Shown: positions 24,880 through 38,798 of the stretch, piece by piece
Position numbering within the stretch: the stretch's first letter is position 1
Layout of the letters: the number at the start of each line of letters is the position of its first letter
Source of the DNA: Theristus sp. LFF4_11
Taxonomy: Eukaryota; Nematoda; Chromadorea; Monhysterida; Xyalidae
Assembly (NCBI GenBank): GCA_030248135.1
Contig: JASANC010002348.1
Location: forward strand, 1 to 64,000
DNA: 64,000 nucleotides
Direction: 5' to 3'
Program-made: the position numbers and the translations under genes
The notes under the pieces: model-generated
Told to the model about the DNA's origin: nothing
The model's database searches: none
Seen by the model: only the letters and a program-made list of their open reading frames with translations

Positions 24880-27800
24880 TTTAGATTCTTGTTCTTTTCA
24901 AAAACTTGCTCCGCGGTTTTTCGACGTATACGGTAGCGCTCGGTTGCCTTCTATTTTGACTTTGTTTCCGCTGAAATTCGGTCACAGAAAATGACGCTTT
25001 CGTTTTGATGAGGTTTTTTTCAGAAATTGGATATTGGCAAAACATGTTTCTTGCCACATTTCAGATATACAGCATATGGTTGCGAAGGCAAAACAACACT
25101 GAGTCATAAATAAGGTGGTTGAGCGGATTACGGTATACGTACATGTGAAAGGAACACGTTTGTGCAAAACACACCCACCACCCACACGCACATAGACAAA
25201 ATGAATTGCGTTTTTCTACCTTCGCTGTAGAAACGTTTTGGGTTATTAGAAATGTGGTCTCGTTTATTGGTGTTGTGAATACTTATGGTAAAAGGCGGTG
25301 AACATTCTACAGTATCACAGCAGATATTTTTGGCCAGCTCTGATTTCAAGGGCGGCACATTTGAATCGAACGAGCTACGAGCTGATTGGCCGCACCACCG
25401 TCATCTAGCCAATGGGTGTGCTTAATTCACAAAAGCAATTCGAAATAATTTTTGCCTACTTTTTCAATCTTAAAGAAATTGAGATTGGCGTTTGAGACAT
25501 TTGAATGTTCAGTCGTTGTTTGAATTTTTAATTGTACAAAAAAGTAAATAATTACAGTTGAGTTTGTGAAAAGTCAACAGCTTCCTGCAGATGGACTGTG
25601 TGAAACCAAACGCTCACTGCTCAAGCATGAACAAACACTTCATGGAGGAGCAAAGAAAATAATGTCTGCTTGTAAACAATCGTAAAATTAGTGGTTCCAC
25701 TGTGCATATAGACACGAATTAAATATTTACAATCGGTATTTGCAAATATCACGCGTATTTACTTTGCATTTCAAATCAAGATCTTCAAATTTCAAATTCC
25801 AATTCGAATTGCCATTAATCTGCTTATCACTTGGTGGTGTCAAACAACAAACAAGAAGAGCATCTAAATCAATTACAGCTACTTAAAAAACTTGCCTACT
25901 TAACACAATAAAAAAAGTGTTGACTTAGCCGGTTGTTAAAAATGTATTGTACATAATGATTGTTCAAATAACGTCTCGTGGTCTATGTTGATACAGTTTT
26001 ATTTGAATAGCGACTATGACATAAGAAAAGTATATTTAAATTGAAGGGAGTAATTTTTTAAACAAATACAAGTAAACAAGATTTTTTGTCTTGAACTGAT
26101 TAAACAGCGCGTAACCAATAAGTGGGATCAATCACAGACAGTAAATGTTTTTCATTGACAAACAATAAAATATCAGGAGGGAAATGATGGGTGTTTTTGT
26201 GGCATGTTGCTTAAAAGTTGTGGTTCGCAAATATTTATAAAGTGTTAAATCAAATATTTAAAATTTACCCAACTTCAACAAAAAGACAAACACCAACGGT
26301 GTGTAATCGGGATTGCACACAAAAACATAATAGAATTGCTGTATAGTCTCTTCTGTTTGAATGTGACAAATATTAACTTAACAAAAATGCGCGCTGATAA
26401 CACCACGGTACTTTCCTAAGACTGACTGACTGCACATTTAGCAGCGGGCTGCTGCTGTGATACCGTACATTTGAAGCTGACAGCGCCAATGAGAAACCTG
26501 TGTAAAACTATTGTACAACTGAGTAGGCGTTGTTATAGACGGTTTTTAGAACTTTTGTCGCTTTCAAAACAGAGATAATGCATATATTCGTTTAGGTTGT
26601 GTCAGGCATCGATGCAGCCACAACAAAAGATGGGCGATCGTTGCTAGTTGCTGCGACACACGGTTTGCGTGCGTGGTGCGGGGAAGTGCCCATAACCACC
26701 ACCAACAAAAGTTGTACACACAGGTCCACAAGTTTTGTGCAAACAAGAACCCCAGAAAGTGCGCAAAACTGTCTATGCAAATGCGGGGTTGATGACAAAG
26801 TCGCCGTACGTCCTGTATGTTGATGACACACACCACATACACGTACATGTATATATGAAAGTCACATAAGCACAAAATAATAAAACTATTCGCAGTGAAA
26901 AGCACAACATACATTGTACACACTGTGAGACTGTGGAAGTGGCATATGCACTGTGTGACACGACCAACAAAACCGACGCGACGCGCACAACTGAAGAGCT
27001 TTGTGTACAGTATGTTGGACAGCAAAGTCGCAGAGAGCCATGTGGAAAAGTGGATCCACTGACTACGGTGTTGTACAGTGCTTCGAATGCCTTCGGTCTC
27101 GGCACGACCCGTCAAATGCTGTTGCTAACGCACCGATTGATTGGTCTATCAAATAGAGTGAATGGAGCACGTGAAATATTTGCAAGTCAGCATTTGGAAT
27201 TACTTTAGGTAAATAGAAGATATGGTGGACACCGTAGTGCAGGTGGTTGGTCGGATGTATGTCCGCTGACAGCATACAGTACATGCATAGTGCATACACC
27301 ATTGTAATACGTTCGAAAGTTGTGCGCGTGGAAAAGTTCAGGTTGAAGCGGACCGCGCAAAAGAGGCTAAGCAAACAAGCTATCAGGTCAGTGAGCACGG
27401 AGCACACCGAAAAGCACTGCAAATCACCAACGCAGACTCGGGGAGGGGTTGGACGCACGAAAACATGCAGGTGAAATGGAGTTGTTGTTGTGGTGGTACG
27501 ACCGCCTTGGCCAGCACTGTAAGCTGGTGACTACCTTGGCGTTCGCTTGTTCGCAGTTACAGTGCCCCCTCTACCGTGCTCCCTCTCGCCCGGTTATCTT
27601 TTCTAGAAGTTGATTATATTGTACCTAGATATGAATGTTGTTGTGAGTTGTGTGAGACCTACACCATTCAACGGGTCCGTGCATATTATTTTAGATAAGA
27701 TATATACATTTATTTCCGATTGATCATATACATTTTGACAAAACATTTTGCCAGGCAGTGGTTGAACTGGCGCACATAAAAATTCATCAATACACATAGC

Positions 27801-28894
27801 ACTGTACGATAGACCGCCAATACTGCAGACGAGTGCACTGAATATTTGGCTGGATAGAAAAGAAATACAAAATTTCGCATCTACAGAATAGATGCAGGGC
27901 GCGACAGAGAGAAAAGCAAATATTTGAACTGTCGCAAAGGTATACGGCGCGGCACACAATCACCGTGTAGGCTGAAGATGCATAAAATTGCTCGATATTG
28001 GGATAAATGCAGATTGTGTGTGTGCGACCGAGACCAGCAACGCTGCGATATGCATACAGTCCATACATGTGAAAACGTCGACTAATGCAGTCTCCCTCAG
28101 ACGCTGATTGGTCCATGCGACAGCCACCGGCCAATCAGCGAGCCACTGCGCTGCTCCGCCCCTCATTCTTCAATCGCCCGGTATTGGGTGGTACGCAATA
28201 GTTTTGCGCGCGCGAAACTCGCTTGTTCCACGTTTCCACCTTTCTTTTTAGACATTTGCAATTTTTTTTAAAAACTGCATACAAGTGTGGATAAACTATT
28301 TTGATACAATGAAACAGGTGGAACGAGAGATGTGCTTATTTCTCCTGGGAAAACTATAGTTGGGGTTAGTTAACAGAAACATACTGTAACAAATAAAACT
28401 TTAACCTGCGAATTGAGATTATGAGCACGGTAAACTGACGAAAACGAATATGTACACATTTATTGTAAATAAAGTTTTCGGACATTTTACGCGCGCACAA
28501 GTGGCACACAGACGACAAGTTTTACAGCTATAACATTTTTTTAAAACGAGGAAAAACAGCCACATTAGGAACAACAAAAGCAAAAACAGTAAGTCAATCA
28601 TATGTATCTCTAGATAGATCGCGAATACTTTTTGCTCTTTGTCACTAAAATGGTTTTCAAAAAAGCAATGGATAATCAGAAAAATACCGGATATGAAGCA
28701 GCATACCTGCGTCAGTCCAAGTTAATTAAAACATTATTTGCACAGATGATATATGATGACTCAATTAGACACATTTCAACGTCGTTTTGATTGCGACCCA
28801 CCTCATTGCGAACACAAGCCATAAAAGAACCATCAGACGTACACTGTATTTCCTGTTTTACGCAATAATCTGTCTTAGGGGCTGTCCAGAGACT
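24880..28894. other. Gene-poor DNA upstream of FoxA
   Basis: No supported gene. Open frames on the minus strand at 26564-27115 and 27063-27458 lack recognisable domains, splice support or coding-like base use. The proximal part presumably contains the FoxA promoter and enhancers (inference from position only). Confidence 0.35.
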
Positions 28895-29336
28895 GTAGCA
28901 AAAATCTATTTTAAATCTTCTGGACGCACGCATCGCCTCGCGGAACTCACATAAACTCTTAATTAGATTTGTCCACCGATTGAGTTAATCGGGTTGTTTC
29001 CTTTATCCTCTATATCCAAAACGCGTTTACTTCTTGAACTGACGTAAAACTGAGCTTAAACAATCATAAAAGTATCATTACATGTGCATCTTATCAACAC
29101 CGTTGTTCTTTTTATGTAGCAAAAATCTATTTTAAATCTTCTGGACGCACGCATCGCCTCGCGGAACTCACATAAACTCTTAATTAGATTTGTCCACCGA
29201 TTGAGTTAATCGGGTTGTTTCCTTTATCCTCTATATCCAAAACGCGTTTACTTCTTGAACTGACGTAAAACTGAGCTTAAACAATCATAAAAGTATCATT
29301 ACATGTGCATCTTATCAACACCGTTGTTCTTTTTAT
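28895..29336 (+). repeat. Perfect tandem duplication, 221 bp x 2
   Basis: 28895-29115 and 29116-29336 read identically from GTAGCAAAAATC to GTTCTTTTTAT, with no difference found. The unit is otherwise unique in the window and encodes nothing recognisable. It is either a very recent duplication or an assembly artefact. Confidence 0.9.
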
Positions 29337-32300
29337 CTATTATTTGCTGTTGTTGATGTACACAAAAAACGCACGGGGCCGACAATGTCAATGTAAATGT
29401 CAATAATTATTTTGGAATAGAGATGATGAAAATCAAATATTAACACAGCACAAATATTTGAACAAATTGGCTGTGTATACACAAACCGCTTAACTTTGAG
29501 AAGCGACTTGATGATGCGTTCCTTAATGATCAGTAAAACAAGTTTGAAGTGGAGCTGACATGATTTTGCATGTATGGTTGGTGCGTGCACCGGAAGCAAA
29601 ATACATGAAATATTTTAAATATAAAACATATTTTCAATTGTAAAAAAACAAAAAAAACACTAAAAAGAGCAGAAAATGTAGCAGAAGTCTTGCGAAACGA
29701 ATTTTAGCAGTTTTACAGCCAAGGTTCTTCGTTGATTAAGGATTGGTGAAAGTACAGTAGATGCTGAGAATGTATTCAAGCAAAACCTTTTAACTTTACA
29801 TCACTCCTTGGATCCATCACCAGACATCCAGGCGTGTGCGGCACATTTGCAACCCAACAATTACAATCAATTAACCTACCGACGTACCCCATGGTGAGAA
29901 ACAAAATAAGAATTCTTAAAAGTGAAAGTGTACCATAAAAAACTAGAAGAAAGAGTGCTTCACAGTTCACAGTTTATTTCACAGTTCAGTCGATCACTCG
30001 GCTCCCCCGTTGGCTCTTGCGCGTGCTGGTGCGAGGCACAGCGACCCCCTGAAAGCTCTAGTTCTTTTTGTTGTTCTATGTGTTTTTAGGCCGTTAACTA
30101 ATTAACAACACAATTGATTTGTTGTTACTGCACACGCTGCACTTCAAGATCAAGTGTTTTAGCGTATGTTTCTTGGTTTTCCGAATTTCTGTCCGCTTTC
30201 AAAAAAAATCTCTTGCGCACTAGACAAGCTGGCATACACTTGTATAACCCATCAGCAAGAGAATTAAATCCGTCAAAAGAATTATATGTTGTGAGTCGTC
30301 GTCGTAATTTCTGTTTCCTGTTTTTGTCACGGTTGGCATTTGGTGGGTGTGATTTGAAAAGGGGTCAGAGCAGATGATGAAAGAAGACCAAGAATGCTTG
30401 CTAACACACCAAAAAGGCGCGCTAAAGAGAAAGAGTGTGTCGTGTCGTGTCGTGTCGTGATAAAGATTATGAAAACACGTTATTCATGTTCTTTAACACG
30501 CGTGTATGCGTGGGTATACGGTACAATAAAAAGGCGATAATTGCTTTATGATCGGTATTATTCAGCGAGACATAAAATTTGTAATAAAATTTATCCACGC
30601 ACACCCGCACGCATGTTGAAACATAAAAAAACATGCGCACGCACGCATGAAAACGTGTATGTATCAGTGACAGCGAGACATAAATTTATACAATCGTGTG
30701 CGCGTGTGTTTTCACGCCCCGCACAAAACGAAGGAGAACCGATTTTTGATGTGTGTTATTATTGCACTTTTCACACCTGCAGCTGTTGTTTCATTTTTTT
30801 ACCACTTTTGCAATATTTTTTAATTCACATGATTATTTGCGAAAATGGAAGAATGCAGGCAGAGTCGCACATACACAAAAAACATACGGGCGGAAATTAA
30901 ATGCGTTAATATGTCATCATCAGACAAATAGATTTATGAATTGTATTTTTGGTCATTAACTCATCTCTGTGTCATACAATACACATGTGCATAGCGAAAC
31001 GGTTTTTTCTTACTTGCAAGGTCACTTCTTGCGAATATGTGGATCTATGCTTGGTCGAGTTTTGTCCGACGCCAAAAGATGCGGCGTTGTAAAGCGCACC
31101 GGAAATCCAGCGTTTGCAATTCACACTGGGTGGGTTTGCATTTCTTGAAAACATAAACATTTCACAATCTCGTCTTTCTTTGGTCACCATGTAATCGTTT
31201 TTATTCTTGTTTGAAAAAATCTACCCTGGCAAGCGCGCGGAGGAAGTTTTTATTTAGAAATTATGCCACGTTTCATTCCCATGAAGCTGCATTCAAAGCA
31301 GTCAACGTGTAGAAACGTTTTTCTGTTTTTTTTACAAAAATTTAAACAAAAAAATGCATTGTTGTCGCGACACACACGCTTGTGTTGAATCACAAGATTT
31401 GTATTGTTACGTAAATCGCTAAAGTTTTTACTTTTTGTCGCGCAAACTAAAATTTTCGAAAGTCATTTTCTTTAAATTGCCCAAATCTTGAATTGGCAGA
31501 CAGTACACCACGTAAAAATTTAGAAAGACACAAAATACACAGCGTAGCACTTTGCGATAAGTATTGTATAGTAAGAAGCACACAGTGACAACAGAAATCC
31601 ATAATATGCCCATATTACATGAGTATTAATAACGTAGCTTGATATCATAATTTTTTGCAATAACAATTGACAAAAACAAAATAGCCATTACGATCTCTTG
31701 GTCACGTGTTTTAAACACAATGAGAACGACAACATTTGTGACAAAAAAGTGGTTCAGGTGTTTCGCACTTAACGCTCAGGACATACAATCACTCATTTTC
31801 ATGGATCTGCAACGCACATTAAAACACACCTCAAGTGGTACTTCATCAAAAATTCAACAAAAATGAGGGACGGATAGCACAGCACGATAATAAGACCATA
31901 ACGAGTTTCCTGTTGTTGAGCCAAGTGGGTGACGCCCAGCAGTGTTAAGCGTGTTTTACTACAAGTACATACGGTCGTGCTCACTTACTGTGAAAAATAA
32001 CAAGTATCAGCTGATCAGCACGTCACTGTAATATGTTTTTTTTTCTTTTTTCATGTATGTGTAATTAAAAGGTGTTTGTTTATTAATTTTTTATAAAGCA
32101 CACGTTTCAGTTTTTAAGGCGTCAGTATAAATTGATGTTACTGCTGTTAAGTGTCAGCTGAAGCAAAGAATGTGTGCTCATAAAAATCTGTGAAACCCAC
32201 GGCTTGCTCGATTCAACTAAAAATTGCACCTCTGCACAAAAAGACGTATATAAAATGGTAGAAGTACGTATAAAGAGCATAAAGCACATGAACAGCTTCA

Positions 32301-32527
32301 TCTGATTTTGCACTGTGTTGCGGTGCGGCAGCCGTAATGAATATTTTTGACACATACGGTGTTGCCTGAAAAAAATGAAGAAAAATTGAGGGAAACAACA
32401 TGTATTTTGGTGTTTTAAAATTTGTTTTTAAACTGACATTCTAATTTGTTAATCACACATTTTTTTCTCATTTCACGCAAACACTTTCAGTGGTTTTTCA
32501 ATGATTTGTTTTAAACTTTTGATATTA
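29337..32527. other. Gene-poor DNA
   Basis: No gene, RNA gene or transposon was recognised. A short (GTCGT)4 run is at about 30436-30460. Reading frames are short and unsupported. Confidence 0.3.
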
Positions 32528-34215
32528 CTAGCAGTTGACCCGTGCCTACGGCCCGGGTAAGAAATGTTTGCGATTTTGTTAACAGCAAGGTGCGCACCCG
32601 CGGATTTATCGACATTTGTTTGCTTCTGTTTTCCTGAAACGGGAAACGTGGTGATTTTTTAACCAAGGCTTTCAAGCGTTCAAATTCGTTGATACCATTT
32701 ATTGTTTGGGCCAAGCGTTCTGCTTTTGTTTTTATCTCGAGAACCCGCTCAATTTTTAAAAGTGCTTTTCAAACGTTTCAAATGTTTGTTTTCAAGCTTT
32801 TCGATTCGGTGTCAATTCTATGTCAAAAATGATTCTTGTATAACTCTGTTTCGCTGATTTTGCAATCGCTAAGAAATTTTTTTTCTAAACTAATTGAATT
32901 TGCTGCTCACGTTTGTTCTCGGTTAGTTAAGTTAAACTCGGTTAAAGGGAAGTCGTTCCCGTTAGATTTTTTCAGAACTGGCCGGAATCGATACCCGTTT
33001 ATTTGCACAGTCCCATCCCATTTGTGTTTTTCATAGTAAGCCCGCTTTTTGCACAAAAATGTTTTTAAACAATATGATTCCAGTTTCTGCTGTTTCAAAA
33101 TTGCAAATTTGTTTTCACAATTTTACTTTTTGAAAGTCAGAATTTTAGTTAAAATCTTGTAAAAACTACTGTTTGCTTAGTTTTTTTCAGATTTTTTTCT
33201 GGTTGACTGAAATGATTTGTATACATTCTTAAAAGTGGTTTTCTTGATTTCTGATCAGAGGTTGCTTGCAATGAGTCGTTGTGGGTATCTAATCCTAAAC
33301 CTAATCCTAAGCCAAGCCTATTTGATAAGGTGAAAATAATCAATTTAGTTTTTGCATTTTTTCTTGCCTGTGTTAGGGCAGGGGCCACCGCTACTGCACA
33401 TGCACCTCTTTTAATAATGATGCATCATGGACTGGAAATTGTTCAAACGTGACTTGATTGTTTGACAATTTCATTTTTCAAAATCGCTAAGTTTGACCAA
33501 AAGAGGCCCGTTTATTTTTTATTTTACAGAACTGGCCGGAATCGATACCCGTTTATTTGCACAATCTCATTTGTGTTTTTTATAGAAAGCCCGCTTTTGC
33601 ACAAAAATGTTTTTTTTTAACAATACGATTTCAGTTTCTGCTGTTTCAAAATTGCAAATTTGTGTACACCACAATTTTGCTTTTTGAAAGTCACATAATC
33701 TGAGTTAAAATCTTGTAAAAACTGCTGTTTGTTTAGTTCTCTCTCAATCTATCTTCATGGATCTGTTTCATTTTGCTTTGATCGAATGTTCCGCATCAAT
33801 GTTACCCGTGTATTTGATTCGGAAAAAAACATGGGATTCAATTATTGTTCACAGGAAAGCCACTTTTGTGCGAAAAAAAAATCAAAAGCCGAATTCGTTT
33901 CTGTTGGTTTTACAAAGTCGCAAATTCTTTTTATTCGGAGACGCGTTTTTCCAATTCTTGGTATCGATCATAATCGGATGTGCCGTCCATTCTGTGAGAT
34001 AATGGCTTCGTTAGAGCAATTCGTTCCCGCACATTATAATCTCATCTTTTTACATCACCACCAACCAACCTGACCATTACGACGGAACGTTGATGACAGA
34101 ACAAAGAATCATGATGACTCGTTGTTGAAAACCAAAACAGAGCAAATGATTCGCATAGAAAAATTGTTAGTGATAGCAACATTTTGATTTCGCTACCTTA
34201 AATAGCAAAAAGTTG

Positions 34216-34246
<31 letters not shown>

Positions 34247-34270
34247 AAAGTATTATTTTAGTATTATAGA
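32528..34270 (-). mobile_element. Helitron, non-autonomous (~1743 bp)
   Basis: On the minus strand it begins A|TCTATAATACTAAAATAAT, the usual 5' TC start, followed by a (GTCT)n run. It ends with the hairpin CCCGGGCCGTAGGCACGGG, 10 bases, and CTAG|T. That is the canonical Helitron 3' end inserted between A and T, with no target duplication. Two diverged ~215 bp direct repeats lie inside (about 32964-33183 and 33526-33740, both starting CAGAACTGGCCGGAATCG). No Rep/helicase frame is visible. Confidence 0.85.
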
Positions 34271-34521
34271 TTGAAATCAGGTCTATTTGTCTAAAATGCT
34301 GTTTTGCGTCTATCGTGTGCTGCAAGTCACGGTTATACACCGCTTCTTTTTCTCAAGTTTCAAGGTTCTTCTTTTCGTCATGCAACACTTCATTGCTCTG
34401 CAGGTATGATGTGGATGTGGATAATGTTGTTCAGTAAATGTGCGGGTCATGGAAGATACCATGTTCAGCTTACGCACCATTCAATCATCCTTCGTTAAGG
34501 TTTATATTTTTTAAATCAGTG

Positions 34522-34793
34522 TATAGTATGGCCGAATAAATAAGGCAGTCAATCAAGGCGGGATCAGTCGCAGACTAGGAGTCGTCTTTTTCAGAAATGC
34601 CAACATAATTCCTAATCATGCGTGCAAGGGAGAAAAAAATAAACAGAATAGCACGAAAAATCCATTGGTGTAAAAAAACGCGTCAAATTTATCACACAAT
34701 TGGGTTTCTGAACGTCTTTTTTATTTCATTCAAATTTCGCGCGCTCCTTGCACCCTGAAAAAAGCTGCCATGTTTACTCGGTCATTCCGTATG
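34522..34793 (-). mobile_element. MITE, TATGGCCGA family, copy 1
   Basis: The ends TATAGTATGGCCGAATAAAT and the complement of GAGTAAACATGGCAGC match the family member at 62077-62347 in reverse orientation. Shared interior: CAGCTTTTTTCAGGGTGCAA, GCGCGCGAAATTTGAATG, AAAAGACGTTCAGA. Confidence 0.75.
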
Positions 34794-35262
34794 TGTCATG
34801 CCAAAACCGTACAAGACGGCGCAGATGTGAATGACAATAATGTGGGTGCGGCTGCAGCACTTTCATTTAGCTCCGTTACAGATACAGAATGGTAAAATTT
34901 TGTGAGATTTGTAATCGAATACCATAGCATCTCCTACAGTTGAGCATTTTTCGTGTGCCTCTGATACTGTAGACACGCGGCGGCATATTGAATTTCACAA
35001 TATGCATTATTGGCAAAATATATTCGTTTTGACGATATTCAGTGTGATGATGACGGCTTGTTTCAGTGTTGCCTGTATTTTTGGTTTGCATGCTTGGATG
35101 TGTGCTCCCGATTTGTCGCAAAGTACCAGGTGCATAAGACGGTCGTTGTTGCGATTTCGGTTTGCTTTGAACGGGACGCAGAAAAGGTTGACAATTCACT
35201 TCACTTTATTCGACTCACTTGTCATTCGTTTCACTGCTTTGTAAGTCATGAAAAAACACTCT

Positions 35263-35336
35263 GCGATCAACCAGGAATCGAACATTGCTCGTGTGCATTG
35301 TAGCGCGCAGCAGTAACCGCTGCACCACTCTCATTA
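35263..35336 (-). repeat. tRNA pseudogene or SINE head
   Basis: On the minus strand GAGAGTGGTGCAGCGGTTA reads as an A box and GTTCGATTCC as a perfect B box at tRNA-like spacing. The T stem and acceptor stem do not pair well, so a functional tRNA is unlikely. Confidence 0.45.
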
Positions 35337-36414
35337 TGAAACTCATTGCTCTACGCATGGAAGCCCACCTCCCGTGCTGTGCTGCAGTTTTATCACGTGT
35401 GTGTGTAATAATTGTTTCATCGAATAAGTGAATGAATCAGGAAAGTGACATATAGATAAATTGTATTTTTTTGCGTTGGCATATTCGTTTCAAACTCTGA
35501 AAAAGTTTTTGATGAGAAAAGTGCACCGATAGTCTTTATTGTTTGCCAACACGTGCTTGAAACTATGATTTGTTTTGTTGCATATTATCACAGACAGAAA
35601 ATCAGCTTGAAAACACTTAAAGTTCCGTAAAAAACTTATTTCCGCAAGCATACACAGGTAGCGCTTCGAAACAAGTTCAAAAGGGCGGATAGTGCAGACG
35701 AGGACACACGCGCATGGGACATTTTTATTTCAATGTTTACTTAGTGTGCATGTGCGAGCGCACGGGGCACGTCCATTGCAAACCATCATTCACAATCATT
35801 GAATGTATTCGTTTTCGACGATGCAGGCAAGCGTGCACACAATATGTGCTTATGGAATACGTCCGATTACGGTATTGTATACACGTTCAATTTGGCCGCT
35901 TTCCTATTTTCTGTTTCCTCCTTTGGATGGGACGGGTCGCAAGATGTCGATGTCGTATGATGCATTGTCGCAATGATCACTGTTTTGCTGGTTTCGGTTT
36001 TGGTGTTTGATATACGTATTTCATTTCGATAGCTCAATGTTTACGGGATGAGAAACAGAACTTAGCAATTATAAATACCGTAATTGAAACGCACGATTTA
36101 TTCACAAAAGTGATTAGGATGATCACGAACATACAATGTGTGATTTGTGAAAATATAAATTGTTTAAAAAATCTTCAAAATACCTGTACATCACATTGCC
36201 AATTACTCCCATCTTGACCAGTTTGATGCATTCAGTTGCATCAGTGCGTCGATGTCGACATTATGATATAACTTTCCCTGGAGTAAAGGTTCTTTGAGAG
36301 TGTGCTGTTTCCATCACCACGAAAGTTCGCAGTTTGCGGTTTCGCCATCTAGACGTTAGGTGATGGAGCGGATATGTTGCTGATTCATATCACTGCATTG
36401 TTGATCGACCACGC

Positions 36415-36894
36415 ATGCGGTCGCGCATTTTCCGTCAGTTGTCCGTTTCACAGCAAAACTGCTTGGTTGATTACTGCAATAAGTTAAAACGCCACAAAAT
36501 GTGTTCAGCTTTGTGTCCCATGTCCGGTCCCATTTTACCCTCCTTATTTATGTGTCCGCGTACTGGAAGTAATTTGTTGCGAACTTATTCTTGGATAGGA
36601 CACAACGCTGGACTCATGAAGCAGCTAAAAATCAAAAAAAGTATATTCTTAACGGAAAAAAGAATCACAAAGATTGTTGACACCAGGTCGAAAATTATGC
36701 ATATACATGGTGAAATCAAAGTGTTCAATCTTTGGAAATGGAATGGTTATGGTGCGGTTGCGGTAAACTCGGACTTCACTTATGTCGTTGAGGCACTATG
36801 TACGTATGAAGATACGGTAAACGTTTTCATGTTCAAAAATTCTGCAACTTTTAATGACGACTTCATCGTGTGGGAAAAGCTCCATGCAATATGA
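36415..36894 (+). CDS. Unrecognised single open frame, 159 aa, doubtful
   Basis: It runs from ATG to TGA without interruption. The predicted protein is basic with a central Lys-rich segment and a Trp/Tyr-rich C-terminal part. I recognise no domain, signal peptide or membrane segment. It is the longest non-repetitive frame in the 14 kb gene desert, but the base composition is like its surroundings, no splice partner was found, and it may be chance. Confidence 0.15.
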   Translation: MRSRIFRQLSVSQQNCLVDYCNKLKRHKMCSALCPMSGPILPSLFMCPRTGSNLLRTYSWIGHNAGLMKQLKIKKSIFLTEKRITKIVDTRSKIMHIHGEIKVFNLWKWNGYGAVAVNSDFTYVVEALCTYEDTVNVFMFKNSATFNDDFIVWEKLHAI

Positions 36895-38798
36895 AACTGA
36901 TGTAACTGCAAACAACCACAAGAACAAATTGTATAACTCAAGGAAATTCAAGATTTGCGAATAACTCAGAATTCTTGACATACATAAAAGGTCCACTAAA
37001 ATCAGATAATTGCGCAAAACAGTTCTGTATGTCAGTTTGCGGTATACATGTGATGCAACGTTCAAAATAGTGCGTAGCTGTGGGCTCAAAAAACAAAAAC
37101 AAAACGGCGTGTTGTGCAGAAGAGCGCAGCGGAACCATGCACGGACAACGGCAGTTTGCGCGAATGTCGTCGTGCTGCGCCTTGCGGCCGTTGATGTAAA
37201 TGTTTGTAGAGCTTGTGTAAACCGCCGCTGCTGGTGCTGGAGTCCGCGCGAAAGAATGAACATTTCTGCCAAAAACCAGCCGTGTGTACAATAATGTGCA
37301 TACACAAACACAATAAATTCAGCACACTATTTGCTATTGCTCTCTTCTTTCTCTTTTGCTGTGTACATGTGCGCGCGCATTGCACTTGCTTATGTAAATT
37401 TTGCCAACAATTTTTATTTATTTTCGGCCCCAGCCGCCCGGTAGTCAGTGCGCACTTTTGTATGATGTAAAATTATTTGCTAAAGATTATGCCCATGAAG
37501 CATAGAGAGAGGCATGCATTCACTTGCGCTGCACGTTGCATCTTGCATCATCGTCAGTTCCATGGACGAAATGCAAATGTTTGTGCAAAAGAACGAACAC
37601 AGAATGCACATATGGCCGGTTCGGTTGATGCACGAAGTTGCTGAGTGGCGCGCGGCGCACTGACGACGCTGAGACATTGCGCTGCAAAAGCAGTCGTGTC
37701 TTCGATGGTGAAGTGTTTGCACAACAACAAACATCAGCAAACAACACGCTGCATGAATAAACAGCACGCACAATCGACTTGGATCGCACCGATTGATTGG
37801 CATCTCCAGTATCCATTGCGATGCCCACGCCATCCCATAAAAACTGCTACGGCTTCCACGTTCCACAAGAAGCATTTCCTTCAATCCGAAACTTTATTGC
37901 AAAAAAGGACACACGCGTATGACAGCGATGTGGCGCTGTTATTTTGAAAATAATATTCTTATCAATCCGGTGTATGTAGCTTTGTAAATCCATCGCATAT
38001 GGTTCAACATTTTTTGAAATGTCAAAGCAAATTCACCCCCCCCCCCCATAAATTCAAAATGCAAGTGTTATCTGGTGGCCACTTTTGTTGATGTCCATGA
38101 ACTTTAGAAGCAGTTGAGCAAAGCACACAAAAAATACTTTTTTCAAAAAACTCGCAGACACGCTCATGTGTACTTCCAACTCATAGAATTTCATAATGAT
38201 GATTTTTCTAAGATTTTTCATAATCACAGTAAATGAGTACATGTACAAACACCAATCAAGTTTGGGAAATAATCTTTATACTGATATATATCGTGTTATT
38301 TATGCTTCGTCTTCTTATTGCGCATGCGACAACTGGTTTGTTGCAAAAATTTGCAGCTGTAGTTTATGTATTTCATTTTTTTTGCACTTCAAGTCAAGGT
38401 TATTATTCTTTTGTCATGAAATTACCATCGTGTGGCATCCTCAGTATCACCACACTGTGAATTTCCAGAACTTTCCATCTTATTTACGCTGATATTCAAT
38501 ATAAAACCTAGGTTTTCTGCGTTTTATATATGTTATAATGTGACATATACATACATACGACGGTAGGTTGTAATTATACCCACATGTGAGTACATGCACA
38601 TAACAAAAAACGAATGTTTGTTCAACCAAGTTTGATATAGCTTCTAGCGCGACCTCCATGACTGTTTTGTCAGAAAAGTTTGTGCAAACAAAAATAATAT
38701 CGTTGTTGGATTTTGGACAGCCGGCCAGAAGAGCAAATTACAAATTTTGCTGAGATTGTAACTCGTTTAGTACGTTTTTGTTTAAAAATAAAGCACAA

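Larger units (their letters stand above)
34794..38798. other. Gene-poor DNA between FoxA and the six-cysteine genes
   Basis: Apart from a tRNA-like repeat (35263-35336) and one doubtful frame (36415-36894) nothing was recognised. A poly-C run lies at about 38037-38047. Confidence 0.3.

Noticed and set aside
26564..27115. 183-residue minus-strand membrane-like protein
   Set aside because: Cys/Leu/Trp-rich translation of A/C-rich DNA, overlapping other open frames, with no domain, splice partner or coding-like codon use.
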